64,000 nucleotides of DNA from JAAFIP01 sp963775085 (GCA_963775085.1 CAVZHO010000009.1:1-64000); one strand, 5' to 3'. Positions 42,697 to 51,853 are shown, numbered from the stretch's first letter. A program made the numbers and translations. The notes: generated by a model not told the origin, from the sequence alone.

Positions 42697-43083
42697 TCAT
42701 ACCGCCATTAATGCGTCCCGCAACTCGCGTACCCGATGGTCCACGTAGTAGCCACCGAACTCGGTGTAGCGTAGCAAACGACGCTGGCAGGCAGTGCAGG
42801 CAAACACATCACAGCGGTTGTACGGAAAAAACTTCGCGGCCACAGGCGCGTCCGCCGAGTCATAGCGGGTACCTTGCGGATGGTGCTCCTCAAACGTGGG
42901 CTCATCGATGTCAGGATCGCGCAGCGTACCCAGCTTGTGCATCTGCGCCGCGGGCCAGCGCTCGTTGGCTACGCTCTCCCAGGCGGGGCATGGCCCTAGC
43001 GCGCATTGACAAGGCTTTGTCTGGGTGTTTTGCACCAGAGCGCGCAGGGCTGCGTCATCCAGAACTGGGGAAGTGGTGTTCAT
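42697..43083 (-). CDS. Conserved cysteine-rich hypothetical protein
   Basis: 128 residues from ATG 43083 (MNTTSPVLDDAALRALV). Two cysteine clusters, CQCALGPCPAW near residue 25 and CDVFACTACQRRLLRYTEFG near 92, suggest one or two zinc sites. The spacer is acidic and His-containing (FEEHHPQGTRYD). No known enzymatic motif. It is convergent with bpt, 24 bp apart. It seems conserved in Burkholderiales, but I know no function. Confidence 0.75.
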   Translation of the reverse strand: MNTTSPVLDDAALRALVQNTQTKPCQCALGPCPAWESVANERWPAAQMHKLGTLRDPDIDEPTFEEHHPQGTRYDSADAPVAAKFFPYNRCDVFACTACQRRLLRYTEFGGYYVDHRVRELRDALMAV

Positions 43084-43117
43084 AGTGTGACTCAAATCGG
43101 TTATTGATGCTCTGTTT

Positions 43118-43155
43118 TTAATAGCTGCTTACGTCCTTTACACAAGGACTACAGC
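43118..43155. repeat. Short TAGCTGCTTACGTCC-type palindrome
   Basis: AATAGCTGCTTACGTCC, TTTACACA, AGGACTACAGCA: an almost consensus copy upstream of the cysteine-rich protein gene. Confidence 0.75.
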
Positions 43156-43449
43156 ACTTTTTTATTGATTTTTTTGGTTACGGGGTCACCTGCAGGGCAT
43201 TTTTTTTCCATGAAGGGCTTGGGGCGCTCACGCAGCGCGGGTGTCTGGGGGACGGTTTTCCCGCGCCATGTTGAGCTTGATACTGGTGGGGGTTTGGTCA
43301 ACCGACAAAACCTACGCACCATCCTGTGCAAGTGTGGCACAGCTTGCCCTGCGATTTCCAGCATCCAACGGCTCTCGCCTGTCGCGTCTTTGGCATCGAC
43401 CCACCCCGAGCGACGCCTCGTTGCCTTTGAGCACCGCCATTTGGTAGAC

Positions 43450-44215
43450 CGTGGTCCATACGCTCCCCAGCATGGCGGCCATAGCGGTGGCTGCTGGTGT
43501 GGGTGCTATTGGGGTGCCCTGCGACCTACAGTGTCGCAGTTGCGCAACGCTTTGCCCGTGGGCCGTTGGATGCTGGTGGGCGGTATGCGGCGGCCCGGCG
43601 TGGCCTGGCAAACCATCGGTTCGGGCCTGGTGGCGACCGGTAGGGCGTTGATGCCGACGCTGGTGCGCAGCTGGCGGCGGCTGTGGGGCAAGCGCCCGGC
43701 CCGACTGGAATGGGCGGGCATGGCAGTGGGCCTGTGCGGGTTGGCTCTGTCGGGTACGGGGAGGCAGTTTCAGCGCCTCTATGGGTGGTTTGCAGGCCAT
43801 GGCGGGGCTACTTTGAGCTGGTCGTTGGGGTTGGTTTTGCCACCCACCCGTCGGCCTCTGGCCGCAGGGTCGATGGGCTTTGCCAGCAAAATGTTGTGTA
43901 TTGGCGCGGTGTTAATGCAGATTTCTCTCGCGCTAGGTGAGCAATGCCCCTGGCTGCCGCAAGCGATGGCGGCTGCCGCGTGGGCCTGTCTTGTCGTCTT
44001 TGGTTCACGCATCGCTTTCAACGCGTATGTGTATTTGCTGGCCCACACCTCATCCGTTTTGGCTACCCGTTATGCGTTTGTCAGCCCGGAGACTGCGCTG
44101 TTTTTGGGTACGGTTTTGGCGGAAAAAATCGTCCGCTGGGGTGAATGGATTCCCTCTGGAATCATCCCGGTGGGTGTCCTGCTGATCATGGCCGCCAAGT
44201 GCCAGCAGGAAAAAA
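43450..44215 (+). pseudogene. Decayed EamA-type (YedA-like) permease
   Basis: The frame read from about 43560 to 44215 keeps EamA features: LEWAGMAVGLCGLALSGTG, MGFASKMLCIGAVLMQISLA, and FGSRIAFNAYVYLLAHTSSV followed by LATRYAFVSPETALFLGTVL. Upstream, hydrophobic fragments (SMAAIAVAAGVGAIGVP near 43470) are in another frame and no N-terminal membrane half is intact. The open frame from 43165 therefore joins a non-coding part to the true C-terminal half. The gene looks like an inactivated drug/metabolite exporter. Confidence 0.65.
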
Positions 44216-44388
44216 AACCGCCTGCCCTTGCGCACTGCGTATCGCAAGGGCTACCACCAGATCACAAAATTGTTGAAAAAACTTTATTTTTCACTGGAGC
44301 AGTCGCTATTTTTACAGTAGCATCCGGTTTGTCTGTGAGGCAACAGAGTCGCAGACAAGTTAATTAACTTTTAAAAGGACTAACTACC

Positions 44389-44853
44389 ATGGCAACTGCG
44401 AAGAAACCTGCGGCAAAAAAACCAGCCGCTAAAAAAGCTGCACCAGCGAAGAAAGCTGCTGCAAAGAAAGCCGCTCCAGCTAAAAAAGCTGCGGCCAAGA
44501 AGGCACCTGCCAAGAAGGCTGCCGCTCCTGCGAAGAAGGCTGCTCCTGCTAAAAAAGCAGCACCTGCCAAGAAGGCCGCTGCCAAAAAAGCGCCTGCTAA
44601 AAAGCGCGTGCCCAATGCAGCTTTCATGAAGGCCCTGAGCCTGAGCCCCGCCCTGCAAGCCGTTGTCGGTGCAGCCTCCATGCCCCGCACCGAGATCGTC
44701 AGCAAGCTGTGGGTCTACATCAAGAAGAACAACCTGCAAGACAAAATCAACAAGCGCATGATCAATGCCGACGCCAAGCTGCGCGAAGTGTTCGGCAAAG
44801 CGCAAGTGAGCATGTTCGAGATGGCCGGCCTGATCGGCAAGCACGCCAAGTAA
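44389..44853 (+). CDS. Histone H1-like SWIB-domain protein
   Basis: 154 residues. Residues 1-72 are Lys/Ala/Pro repeats (AAKKAAPAKKAAAKKAPAKK and variants), like histone H1 tails and DNA-coating proteins. Residues 75-150 form a SWIB/MDM2 domain: SLSPALQAVVGAASMPRTEI, then SKLWVYIKKNNLQDKINKRM. Chlamydiae and betaproteobacteria carry such proteins, which are thought to act on chromosome structure. It has a good ribosome site (AAAAGGAC) and its own terminator. The repeat DNA may vary in length between strains. Confidence 0.88.
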   Translation: MATAKKPAAKKPAAKKAAPAKKAAAKKAAPAKKAAAKKAPAKKAAAPAKKAAPAKKAAPAKKAAAKKAPAKKRVPNAAFMKALSLSPALQAVVGAASMPRTEIVSKLWVYIKKNNLQDKINKRMINADAKLREVFGKAQVSMFEMAGLIGKHAK

Positions 44854-44871
44854 TCAGCCACGCGCTGACGC

Positions 44872-44899
44872 AAAAAGCCACCTTCGGGTGGCTTTTTTT
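44872..44899 (+). terminator. Rho-independent terminator of the histone-like gene
   Basis: AAAAAGCCACC, TTCG, GGTGGCTTTTTTT: stable tetraloop stem and T run 19 bp after the stop. Confidence 0.92.
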
Positions 44900-44931
44900 A
44901 TGCGCCATGCATAGTTTTTTATATAAAATAT

Positions 44932-44974
44932 GCCGCTAGTCCCTGCCTACAGGACGTAAGCAGCTATCAAAATT
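44932..44974. repeat. Short TAGCTGCTTACGTCC-type palindrome
   Basis: CCGCTAGTCCCTGCC, TACAGGACGTAAGCAGCTAT: inverse-orientation copy directly before the small membrane protein gene. Confidence 0.7.
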
Positions 44975-44988
44975 ATAGTACTCAGCAC

Positions 44989-45201
44989 ATGAACCTCAAG
45001 CGCCTGTACCAGCCACGCAATCCCCTGTTCTGGATGGTGCTGGCACTGAACGGTCTGTCCACGATGCTGGTGTGGATCATGCACCATCGTTCACTGAGCA
45101 CCTTTGGCATTTTGCTGGTGGCTGGCTTTGCATTGTGCAACGCAGTGCTGGGCGCTTGGCTGACCTGGCGTTTGGTACGGGATGTGCCGGCATCCAAATA
45201 G
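44989..45201 (+). CDS. Small membrane protein, unknown function
   Basis: 70 residues with two hydrophobic helices: LFWMVLALNGLSTMLVWIM at about 13-31 and GILLVAGFALCNAVLGAWLT at about 40-59, with basic ends. I do not recognise a family. It stands alone, with a repeat-derived leader upstream. The 89 bp after it show nothing convincing. Confidence 0.6.
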   Translation: MNLKRLYQPRNPLFWMVLALNGLSTMLVWIMHHRSLSTFGILLVAGFALCNAVLGAWLTWRLVRDVPASK

Positions 45202-45290
45202 TTTGGTGGTTATTAAATACTGCGTGTCAGGTGAATTTGCAAACCCTGGTGGGTGTGCGCAAGGGCCGGCTGGGTGGCCAGCTTGATCTG

Positions 45291-45836
45291 CTACAGGCGC
45301 GAGAGCAGATTGCCAAAGTCTGAGGGGTGCGGTGGCTTGGTAAAAAAGGCATCGGCCCCAGCCAGGGTGGCGCGCATGCGGTCCACCACGCCGTTGCGGC
45401 TGGTGATCATGAATATCTTGGGCGGCTTCATCCCCTGCAGGGCGCTGATGCGCTTGATGGCGCGGCAGACCTCGTAGCCATCCTTGCCCGCCATGCCCAC
45501 GTCCAGCAACACGCCGTCAAACATGGTGTGCTCCACCATCTCCAGGGCCTCGATGCCGTTGACGGCCTCGTACACGTCCACATTGTCTTGCAGGGCCAGC
45601 TTGGCGCGTAAATAAAATCGCGCGGCCAGATCGTCGTCTACCACCAGCACGCGCTTGCGCTGGGTGAAGGGATCGGTGTAGTCCTGCCCCGAGGCCATGG
45701 CGGCCATGATCTCTTCGTACTCGGGCAGCATGGCCTGCTCTTCCCAGTCCAGCGGCAAGGTGGACTCAAAACCTAACGCCCGCACCCCCCCGGGGCCCGG
45801 GGCGGCCCAGTCATGGCTGTGCTCAAGGGAAGACAT
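45291..45836 (-). CDS. Response-regulator receiver-domain protein
   Basis: 181 residues. The receiver domain fills about residues 62-180. The acidic pair is in RVLVVDDDLAARFYLRAKLA, the phosphorylated Asp in FDGVLLDVGMAGKDGYEV near 115, the Thr/Ser in IFMITSRNG near 145 and the Lys in FFTKPPHPSDF near 170. The 60-residue N-terminal extension has no known domain and there is no output domain, so it acts by protein contact. No histidine kinase is adjacent. Start uncertain; ATG 45728 would drop part of the extension. Confidence 0.88.
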   Translation of the reverse strand: MSSLEHSHDWAAPGPGGVRALGFESTLPLDWEEQAMLPEYEEIMAAMASGQDYTDPFTQRKRVLVVDDDLAARFYLRAKLALQDNVDVYEAVNGIEALEMVEHTMFDGVLLDVGMAGKDGYEVCRAIKRISALQGMKPPKIFMITSRNGVVDRMRATLAGADAFFTKPPHPSDFGNLLSRL

Positions 45837-45866
45837 TAATTACAACTGTATCAAAAAGATAGCAAA

Positions 45867-47073
45867 TTATTGCATAGCCTCTAGGGGTCTTCGCGTTTTC
45901 ACGTAAACATCTGAAGGCAAATAGGCTTTTCCGTCTGCATAACGCCACTGCACCATGCTGCCCTTGCCGCCGCGCATGTCCAGCTTGCCCACATAGGCAC
46001 CCATGGTGCTTTGCTGGTCGATGGCACGAAACTCGGCCGGGCCAAAGGGGGTGCTGAACTTCAGGCCGCGCATGGCGGTGACCAGTTTTTCATTGTCGGT
46101 GCTGCCCGCTTTTTTGATGGCCGCAAAGATGGCTTGCATGCTGGCGTAGCCGACCACCGAGCCGACCTTGGGGCTTTCTTTAAAGCGTTTGTAGTAGTTG
46201 GCCGCAAACGAGGCATGGTCACGGTTGTCGATCTGATCCCAGGGGTAGCCGGTGACGATCCAGCCCTTGGGCGTTTCGTCGCGCAGCACGTCCAGGTACT
46301 CGGGCTCGCCCGACAGCAGCGAGACCACGGGCATCTTGGGGAAAATGTTGCGCTGGTTGCCCTCGCGCACCAGGCGCGCCAGGTCGGCACCAAAGCTGAC
46401 GTTAAAAATCGCGTCGGGCTTGCTGGCCATGATGGCACTCAAGCGTGGTTCCCGCTTCGAGTTTGCCCTGGGCAGGCCACTGCTCGCCCACAAACTCGAC
46501 ATCCGGGCGTTTGGCCTTGAGCAGCTCTTTAAACGAAGCCACAGCGCTTTGACCGTACTCATAGTTGGGCGCAATCGTGGCCCAGCGCTTGGCGGGCAGC
46601 TTGGCCGCCTCTTCCACCAGCATGGCGGCCTGCATGTAGGTGCTGGGGCGCAGGCGGAAGGTGTAGCGGTTGCCTTTGTCCCACACGATGGCGTCGGTGA
46701 GTGGTTCGCTGGCCACAAACAGGCGTTTGTTTTTAGCCGCGTGGTCGGCCAGGGCCAAACCGACGTTGCTGAAAAATCCGCCCATCAGCACGTCGACTTT
46801 TTCGCTGGACGTGAGCTCTACCGCGTGGCGCAAAGCCTCTTCGGGCTTGCCTGCGTCGTCACGGGCAATCACCTCTACCTTGCGGCCCAGCAAGCCGCCC
46901 TTGGCGTTGATCTCTTCCACGGCCAGCTGCCAGCCCTGTTTGTAGGGCGTGGTGAACTGGGCGATGGTGGAGTAGCTGTTGATCTCGCCGATTTTGATGG
47001 GCTTGGTTTGTGCCAGCACCGCCGTGGAGGCCAGTACTGCAACCATCGTAAAACCCAATGCAAACTTTTTCAT
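45867..47073 (-). pseudogene. Liv-type periplasmic amino-acid/amide receptor, +1 frameshift
   Basis: From ATG 47073 (AAGGACAGG ahead) the protein has a signal peptide, MKKFALGFTMVAVLASTAVL ending AQ, and the receptor fold IKIGEINSYSTIAQFTTPYK and AVEEINAKGGLLGRKVEVIA. At about 46440 homology jumps one frame: GKLEAGTTL continues as SAIMASKPDAIFNVSFGADL and VVGYASMQAIFAAIKKAGST, to the end at 45867. The span is 3n+1, one surplus G explaining it. The repaired length of about 402 residues suits a Liv-type receptor. There are no permease or ATPase genes next to it. Confidence 0.82.
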
Positions 47074-47252
47074 GGTTCCTGTCCTTAGAACGGCTCGGAT
47101 ACGAGCCTGAGTAGCTATCGGCCTGGCCGTGCTGCAATGTAACGCAGCTTGCTGGTCAGCAGATGACCACCGACCAAAACATTGGTCGATATATATCAAC
47201 TGTGCGCATTACTGCTGGGCACACCCAGTTACTGTTGCTCAAGCGCACCCGA

Positions 47253-47927
47253 TTAATGTGATTTGACCCGCGCCGCAACTTTAGTATTGTTTTCTGCGCG
47301 ACTCGCCTTCCATGCACCCAACAGCGCTATGGCACCGGGCACCAAAATCAGCGCCCAGATTATTTTTGACAAATTGGCCTGCACCCAGGGCAGGTTGCCA
47401 AAGAAGTAACCCGCCAGGCACAGCCCCACCACCCAGATGATGGCGCCCACCACGTTGTACATGGTGAACTTGGCCCGCGTCATCTCGGCCACGCCCGCCA
47501 CAAAGGGCACAAAGGTGCGGATAAACGGCATAAAACGCGCCAGAATAATCGTGATGCCGCCATGCGTCTCGTAGAACTGGTGCGCCTTGTCAAACGCTTT
47601 CTTGTTGAACAGCCGCGAGTCTTCCCACTGAAACACCTTGGGCCCAAAATAGCGCCCAATGCTGTAGTTGCACTGGTCGCCCAAAATGGCCGCTACCAGC
47701 AGCACGCCAATGGCCAGCGGCAGGCTCATCAGCCCCACCCCGCACAGCGCGCCAACAATAAACAGCAGCGAGTCGCCAGGCAAAAACGGCATGACGACCA
47801 CACCAGTTTCGGTAAAAACAATCGCAAAAATCAACACATAGACCCAGGTGCCGTACTGGGTCACGAAGGCCTGCAAGTGCTTGTCGATGTGCAGGATGAG
47901 GTCGAGGAGGTAGGTGAGGAGTTCCAT
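47253..47927 (-). CDS. DedA-family membrane protein
   Basis: 224 residues with about five membrane segments. The family core is TETGVVVMPFLPGDSLLFIV near residue 41, YSIGRYFGPKVF near 88, and GITIILARFMPFIRTFVPFV near 124 followed by AGVAEM. DedA proteins move or flip undecaprenyl phosphate or phospholipids and support the proton motive force. It is tail-to-head with the antitoxin gene (12 bp). Confidence 0.9.
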   Translation of the reverse strand: MELLTYLLDLILHIDKHLQAFVTQYGTWVYVLIFAIVFTETGVVVMPFLPGDSLLFIVGALCGVGLMSLPLAIGVLLVAAILGDQCNYSIGRYFGPKVFQWEDSRLFNKKAFDKAHQFYETHGGITIILARFMPFIRTFVPFVAGVAEMTRAKFTMYNVVGAIIWVVGLCLAGYFFGNLPWVQANLSKIIWALILVPGAIALLGAWKASRAENNTKVAARVKSH

Positions 47928-47939
47928 GAATTTCTTGCG

Positions 47940-48230
47940 TCAGACCGATTTAAGTTTTTTTGAAATTGCAGAGTTAGCTGCAAGCGCTTTGTCTGCATCA
48001 GGCGTTTTCGGCGCACCGTTAGCCTTCTTTTGACGTGACACCTCGGTAGCCGCACCTGTCTGAGCCTGAGGCACTTTTAACTCCAGCGGGAACGCCTGCT
48101 CAGCCACCACGCGAGTGAGCAGTATACGCACCGCATCAGATACGGTAAGGCCCATGGCAGCCAGCGCCTGGGTAGCCTGGGTCTTAGTCGTGTCATCCAC
48201 GCGAACGTGGAGCATGGTGGTAGCGGCCAT
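47940..48230 (-). CDS. RelB/DinJ-family antitoxin, no toxin partner
   Basis: 96 residues from ATG 48230, with CAGGAG seven bases ahead. The N-terminal ribbon-helix-helix is MLHVRVDDTTKTQATQALAA, then MGLTVSDAVRILLTRVVAE, the DinJ/RelB pattern. The long Ala/Lys-rich tail is not typical. The position after it, where a YafQ/RelE toxin is expected, is taken by dedA. It is either an orphan or a regulator with another role. The palindrome pair upstream (48333-48629) may mark a past rearrangement. Confidence 0.8.
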   Translation of the reverse strand: MAATTMLHVRVDDTTKTQATQALAAMGLTVSDAVRILLTRVVAEQAFPLELKVPQAQTGAATEVSRQKKANGAPKTPDADKALAANSAISKKLKSV

Positions 48231-48332
48231 GGTGGTAACTCCTGTGAAGTTGGTGATATTGTATCTCAATTGAGATTTTTCTCTTGTCGAGGTTGTCATA
48301 GTCGGGGGCATCGCTTTCGGGGGCAGCACGGG

Positions 48333-48435
48333 ATCCGGCGAGCGGCGCACTTAGCTCCGCGGCTGTCCTCCGTGGCGGTCTATGACCGCCTACTCCCCCT
48401 TTATGCCGCTGCGCTAAGTGCACCGCTCGCCGGAT
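48333..48435. repeat. 105-bp palindromic element, copy 4
   Basis: The near-perfect arms ATCCGGCGAGCGGCGCACTT and its partner ending CACCGCTCGCCGGAT differ entirely from the arms of copies 1, 3 and 5, but surround the same core. Confidence 0.8.
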
Positions 48436-48524
48436 CAGCCAAGATGGTGGGAGTTTGACCGTTGCGGCTCCCACCATGGTCGCTGCGGCGGGAGTTTGAC
48501 CTTTGCGCTCCCACCCTGCTCGCT

Positions 48525-48629
48525 GCCCCGGCGCTTGGGGTGAGTGGCGTAGCGGCATAAAGGGGGAGTCGGCGGCCATAAGCCGCCACGGAGGACAGCC
48601 GCGTAGCCAATCACCCCAAGTGCCGGGGC
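48525..48629. repeat. 105-bp palindromic element, copy 5 (inverted)
   Basis: The arms GCCCCGGCGCTTGGGGTGAG and its imperfect complement enclose the inverse core. The spacer 48436-48524 has two tandem small hairpins built on GGGAGTTTGACC. The gap 48231-48741 is otherwise empty. Confidence 0.8.
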
Positions 48630-48741
48630 GTACACACCTTCAGAAAGCACAAACCACTGGAAAGTACAAGCCATCTGAGCGCACAAACTACCAGGCCGTG
48701 CAACGTACCCAGGTGACCAGCGCCCCGCCTACAATCCCTAT

Positions 48742-50718
48742 GTGAACGCCGTCCTATCCAACCCCACCCCCCGCAGCATCCGCGAGCTGCCCGATGAGCT
48801 GATCAGCCAGATTGCGGCGGGCGAGGTGGTGGAGCGCCCGGCTTCGGTGGTGCGCGAGCTGCTGGACAACGCGCTGGACGCGGGGGCCAGGCAGATCACC
48901 CTGCGCCTGCTGGCCGGTGGCGTGCGCGCCATTGTGGTGGAGGACGACGGCATGGGCATACCGCGTGACCAACTGCCGATGGCGCTCAAACGCCATGCCA
49001 CCAGCAAGATTGCCTCGCTTGCAGATTTAGAGTCGGTGGGCACCATGGGCTTTCGGGGTGAAGCGCTGGCCGCTATTAATTCGATAGCTGATTGCGTCCT
49101 GCTATCAAGGACTAGCACGGGTTTTGGCACTGAAAACAGTTCCGCCTGGATGCTGCACGGCCAGACCGGGGAACTGAGCCCCGCCGCCCGCGCACAAGGC
49201 ACCACGGTGGAGGTGAAAGAGCTGTTCTTCGCCACGCCTGCCCGCCGCAAGTTTTTAAAGACCGATGCAACCGAGCTGGCGCATTGCCTGGAATCGGTAC
49301 GCCGCCACGCCCTGGCCCGCCCTGATGTGGGCTTTGCGGTGTGGCACGAAGGCAAGCTGCTGGAGCAGTGGCGCGCGGGCAGCGCCGAGCAGCGCATTTG
49401 CGATGTGCTGGGCGACGACTTCATCAGCCAGGCCATCAAAGTGCAATACCAGGCCAGCGGCGGCGTGACGGTGCACGGCTACGCCGGCATCCCCGATGCC
49501 GCGCGCAGCCGGGCCGACCAGCAGTTTGCCTATGTCAATGGCCGCTACGTGCGCGACAAGGTGCTCACCCACGCGGCGCGCAGCGCCTATGAGGACGTGC
49601 TGCACGGCGGCCGCCAGCCGGTGTATGTGCTGTTCATGCAGATCGACCCGACGCGGGTGGACGTGAACGTGCACCCCACCAAGATCGAGGTGCGCTTTAG
49701 AGACAGCCGTGAGGTGCACCAGGCCGTGCGCCACGCCGTGGGCAATGCGCTGGCGGTGCCCAGATCGGGCGCTGGGGTGGCGCTGGGGGTGGGTGCTGTC
49801 GGTGCTACGGGGGCACTGAATACGTCAGAGGCTGCTGCGCAAAGCTATGATGACACCGCTGGCCTGCAAAACACCTCCCACGACCCTTTTTACCCATCAA
49901 ATCAGCCTGCAGTCCTTGATAGCAGGACGCAAGCAGCTATCAATTTCAGAGCGTCCGAGCATTCGCAGGCAGCAGGCAACCACGTCTCCGACCTGGCTGT
50001 ATTGTGGGGCGCGCCGCGCCATCTGCCTGCTGACGGTGGCTACAACGCCGGATCTTTGCGCAATGCTGGCAGTGCCGCACCCGAAGCCTTCGCCACCCGC
50101 CAGGACTGGCCGCTGGGCAAAGCCATCGCCCAACTGCAAGGCATCTACATCCTGGCCGAGAACACGCAGGGCCTGGTCATCGTCGACATGCATGCCGCCC
50201 ACGAGCGCATTGTCTATGAGCGACTCAAGACACAGATGGACGCAACGCCAGCCAGTGGCGCACCAGCGGGCAAAGCGCAGATTGCCTCCCAGCCCCTACT
50301 GATCCCCGCTACCTTTGCCGCCACGCCTACCGAGGTAGCCACGGCTGAAAGCTGTGTAGAAACTTTGCACCAGCTGGGCCTGGAGATCACCCCCTTCTCG
50401 CCCAAAACCCTGGCCGTGCGTGCGGTGCCCACGTCGCTGGCGCAGGGTGACCCTGTGGAGCTGGCGCGCAGCGTCTTGGCCGAGCTGGGCCAGCACGATG
50501 CCAGCACGGTGATTGAGCGTGCCCAGCACGACATCTTGAGCACCATGGCCTGCCACGGTGCGGTGCGCGCCAACCGCAGACTCACCGTAGACGAAATGAA
50601 CGCCCTCTTGCGCCAGATGGAGCAGACCGAGCGCTCCGACCAGTGCAACCACGGCCGCCCCACCTGGCGGCAGGTGAGCATCAAGGAGCTGGATGCGCTG
50701 TTTCTAAGAGGACGGTAG
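48742..50718 (+). CDS. mutL: DNA mismatch repair protein MutL
   Basis: 658 residues from GTG 48742. The GHKL ATPase motifs are RELLDNALDAGARQITLRLL near residue 34, VVEDDGMGIPRDQ near 73 and GTMGFRGEALAAIN near 98. The C-terminal dimerisation domain (DWPLGKAIAQLQGIYILAEN onward) ends with NHGRPTWRQVSIKELDALFL. Two short TAGCTGC palindromes lie inside the gene in frame, at 49080-49118 in the ATPase domain and at 49905-49946 in the linker. It couples MutS recognition to strand excision. No miaA follows; the next gene is convergent. Confidence 0.95.
   Translation: MNAVLSNPTPRSIRELPDELISQIAAGEVVERPASVVRELLDNALDAGARQITLRLLAGGVRAIVVEDDGMGIPRDQLPMALKRHATSKIASLADLESVGTMGFRGEALAAINSIADCVLLSRTSTGFGTENSSAWMLHGQTGELSPAARAQGTTVEVKELFFATPARRKFLKTDATELAHCLESVRRHALARPDVGFAVWHEGKLLEQWRAGSAEQRICDVLGDDFISQAIKVQYQASGGVTVHGYAGIPDAARSRADQQFAYVNGRYVRDKVLTHAARSAYEDVLHGGRQPVYVLFMQIDPTRVDVNVHPTKIEVRFRDSREVHQAVRHAVGNALAVPRSGAGVALGVGAVGATGALNTSEAAAQSYDDTAGLQNTSHDPFYPSNQPAVLDSRTQAAINFRASEHSQAAGNHVSDLAVLWGAPRHLPADGGYNAGSLRNAGSAAPEAFATRQDWPLGKAIAQLQGIYILAENTQGLVIVDMHAAHERIVYERLKTQMDATPASGAPAGKAQIASQPLLIPATFAATPTEVATAESCVETLHQLGLEITPFSPKTLAVRAVPTSLAQGDPVELARSVLAELGQHDASTVIERAQHDILSTMACHGAVRANRRLTVDEMNALLRQMEQTERSDQCNHGRPTWRQVSIKELDALFLRGR
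49080..49118. repeat. Short palindrome inside mutL (ATPase domain)
   Basis: GATAGCTGATTGCGTCCTGC followed by TATCAAGGACTAGCAC fits the family. It is translated as NSIADCVLLSRTST, where homologues have a variable loop. Confidence 0.65.
49905..49946. repeat. Short palindrome inside mutL (linker)
   Basis: CTGCAGTCCTTGATAGCAGG, then ACGCAAGCAGCTATCAA: inverse copy, translated as AVLDSRTQAAINF. Confidence 0.7.
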
Positions 50719-50735
50719 GTAACACATCCGGGCGG

Positions 50736-50918
50736 CTAACTTGCCAGCCACAGCAGTACCAAGCCCAGGGCAATACTGCCCAATCCGTAAAAACGAATCT
50801 GCCCATCATGCAGCTTGAGCACCTGCTCGAAAATGCGCCGCCAACTCCCGGGTGACAGAAACGGCAGCAGACCTTCTATGACCAGCACCAGGGCGAGTGC
50901 GGTCAGCAGGGCGTTCAT
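50736..50918 (-). CDS. DUF2065 small membrane protein
   Basis: 60 residues from ATG 50918. Two hydrophobic helices flank LSPGSWRRIFEQVLKLHDGQ, the DUF2065 pattern, and the C-terminus is YGLGSIALGLVLLWLAS. It commonly follows hflC in betaproteobacteria, as here (18 bp), and may associate with the HflKC-FtsH membrane complex. Its role is unknown. Confidence 0.85.
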   Translation of the reverse strand: MNALLTALALVLVIEGLLPFLSPGSWRRIFEQVLKLHDGQIRFYGLGSIALGLVLLWLAS

Positions 50919-50936
50919 AGGCGTCAACGTGGCGAA

Positions 50937-51836
50937 TTATTTTTTACCGACCGCTGCTGCGCCCGGGCCGCCATTGCGCATGGTTTTGAAGAACTCGGAG
51001 GATGGGTCAAGCACCATCATGTCGCTCTTTTTATTGAAGCTGGCCTTGTAGGCATCCAGACTGCGATAAAACTGGGCAAACTGCGCGTCGCGGCCAAAGG
51101 CCTCGGCGTACAGTGCTGAGGCTTTGGCATCACCCTCGCCCTTGATTTTTTGCGCATCACGGTAGGCCTCGGCGATCAGCACATCGCGCTGGCGGTCGGC
51201 ATCGGCGCGGATTTTTTCGCCTTCGGCACCGCCCGTCGAGCGCAGCTCGTTGGCGACCTGCTGGCGCTCGGACTTCATACGCTGGTACACGGAGTCGGCG
51301 ACCGAGGCGGGAAAATCCACGCGCTTGATACGCACGTCCACAATTTCAATACCAAAGGTTTTGGCATCGTCCACCAAGCGCTGCTGCACGCCCAGCACGA
51401 TCTTGTCGCGGTCGGTAGACAGCACGTCCTTGACCGTGCGCTTGGTCACCTCCGAGTTCAGCGCGTCTTGCACCACCGAGGTCAAGCGCTGCTCGGCAGT
51501 CTGGATATTGGCACCGCCCGCGTTGTTGCGGATGAACTGGCGGGCATCTGCTATGCGCCATTTCACCAACCAATCGACCACCAGGTTTTTCTTCTCAGCC
51601 GTCTGGATGGAGCCGGTTTCGGGGCTGTCCAGCGTCAAAATGCGGCGGTCCAGAAAGACCACGTTCTGGAACGGCTGAGGGAGTTTGAAGCGCAGGCCGG
51701 GCTCGGTGATCACTTCCTTGATCTGGCCAAACGAGTACAGCACGCCAAACTGGCGCTGGTCCACCACGAACAGGGTGGAGGCTGCGATGGCCAGGGCAAT
51801 CAGCAAAGTCGTGACGGTAAAACCTAATTTATTCAT
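50937..51836 (-). CDS. hflC: HflC, FtsH modulator
   Basis: 299 residues. An N-terminal membrane anchor VTTLLIALAIAASTLFVVDQ is followed by a stomatin/prohibitin (SPFH) domain with LPQPFQNVVFLDRRILTLDS near residue 55 and a coiled coil rich in Ala, Glu and Arg near 190-240. With HflK it forms a large periplasm-facing cage around FtsH. It lies 17 bp after hflK. Confidence 0.94.
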   Translation of the reverse strand: MNKLGFTVTTLLIALAIAASTLFVVDQRQFGVLYSFGQIKEVITEPGLRFKLPQPFQNVVFLDRRILTLDSPETGSIQTAEKKNLVVDWLVKWRIADARQFIRNNAGGANIQTAEQRLTSVVQDALNSEVTKRTVKDVLSTDRDKIVLGVQQRLVDDAKTFGIEIVDVRIKRVDFPASVADSVYQRMKSERQQVANELRSTGGAEGEKIRADADRQRDVLIAEAYRDAQKIKGEGDAKASALYAEAFGRDAQFAQFYRSLDAYKASFNKKSDMMVLDPSSEFFKTMRNGGPGAAAVGKK

Positions 51837-51853
51837 GTGTTTTCTCCCTGGGT

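Noticed and set aside
45228..45323. Possible TolC-like protein fragment (LGGQLDLLQAREQIAKV)
   Set aside because: Too short, overlaps the response regulator's 3' end, and no further outer-membrane efflux sequence is nearby.
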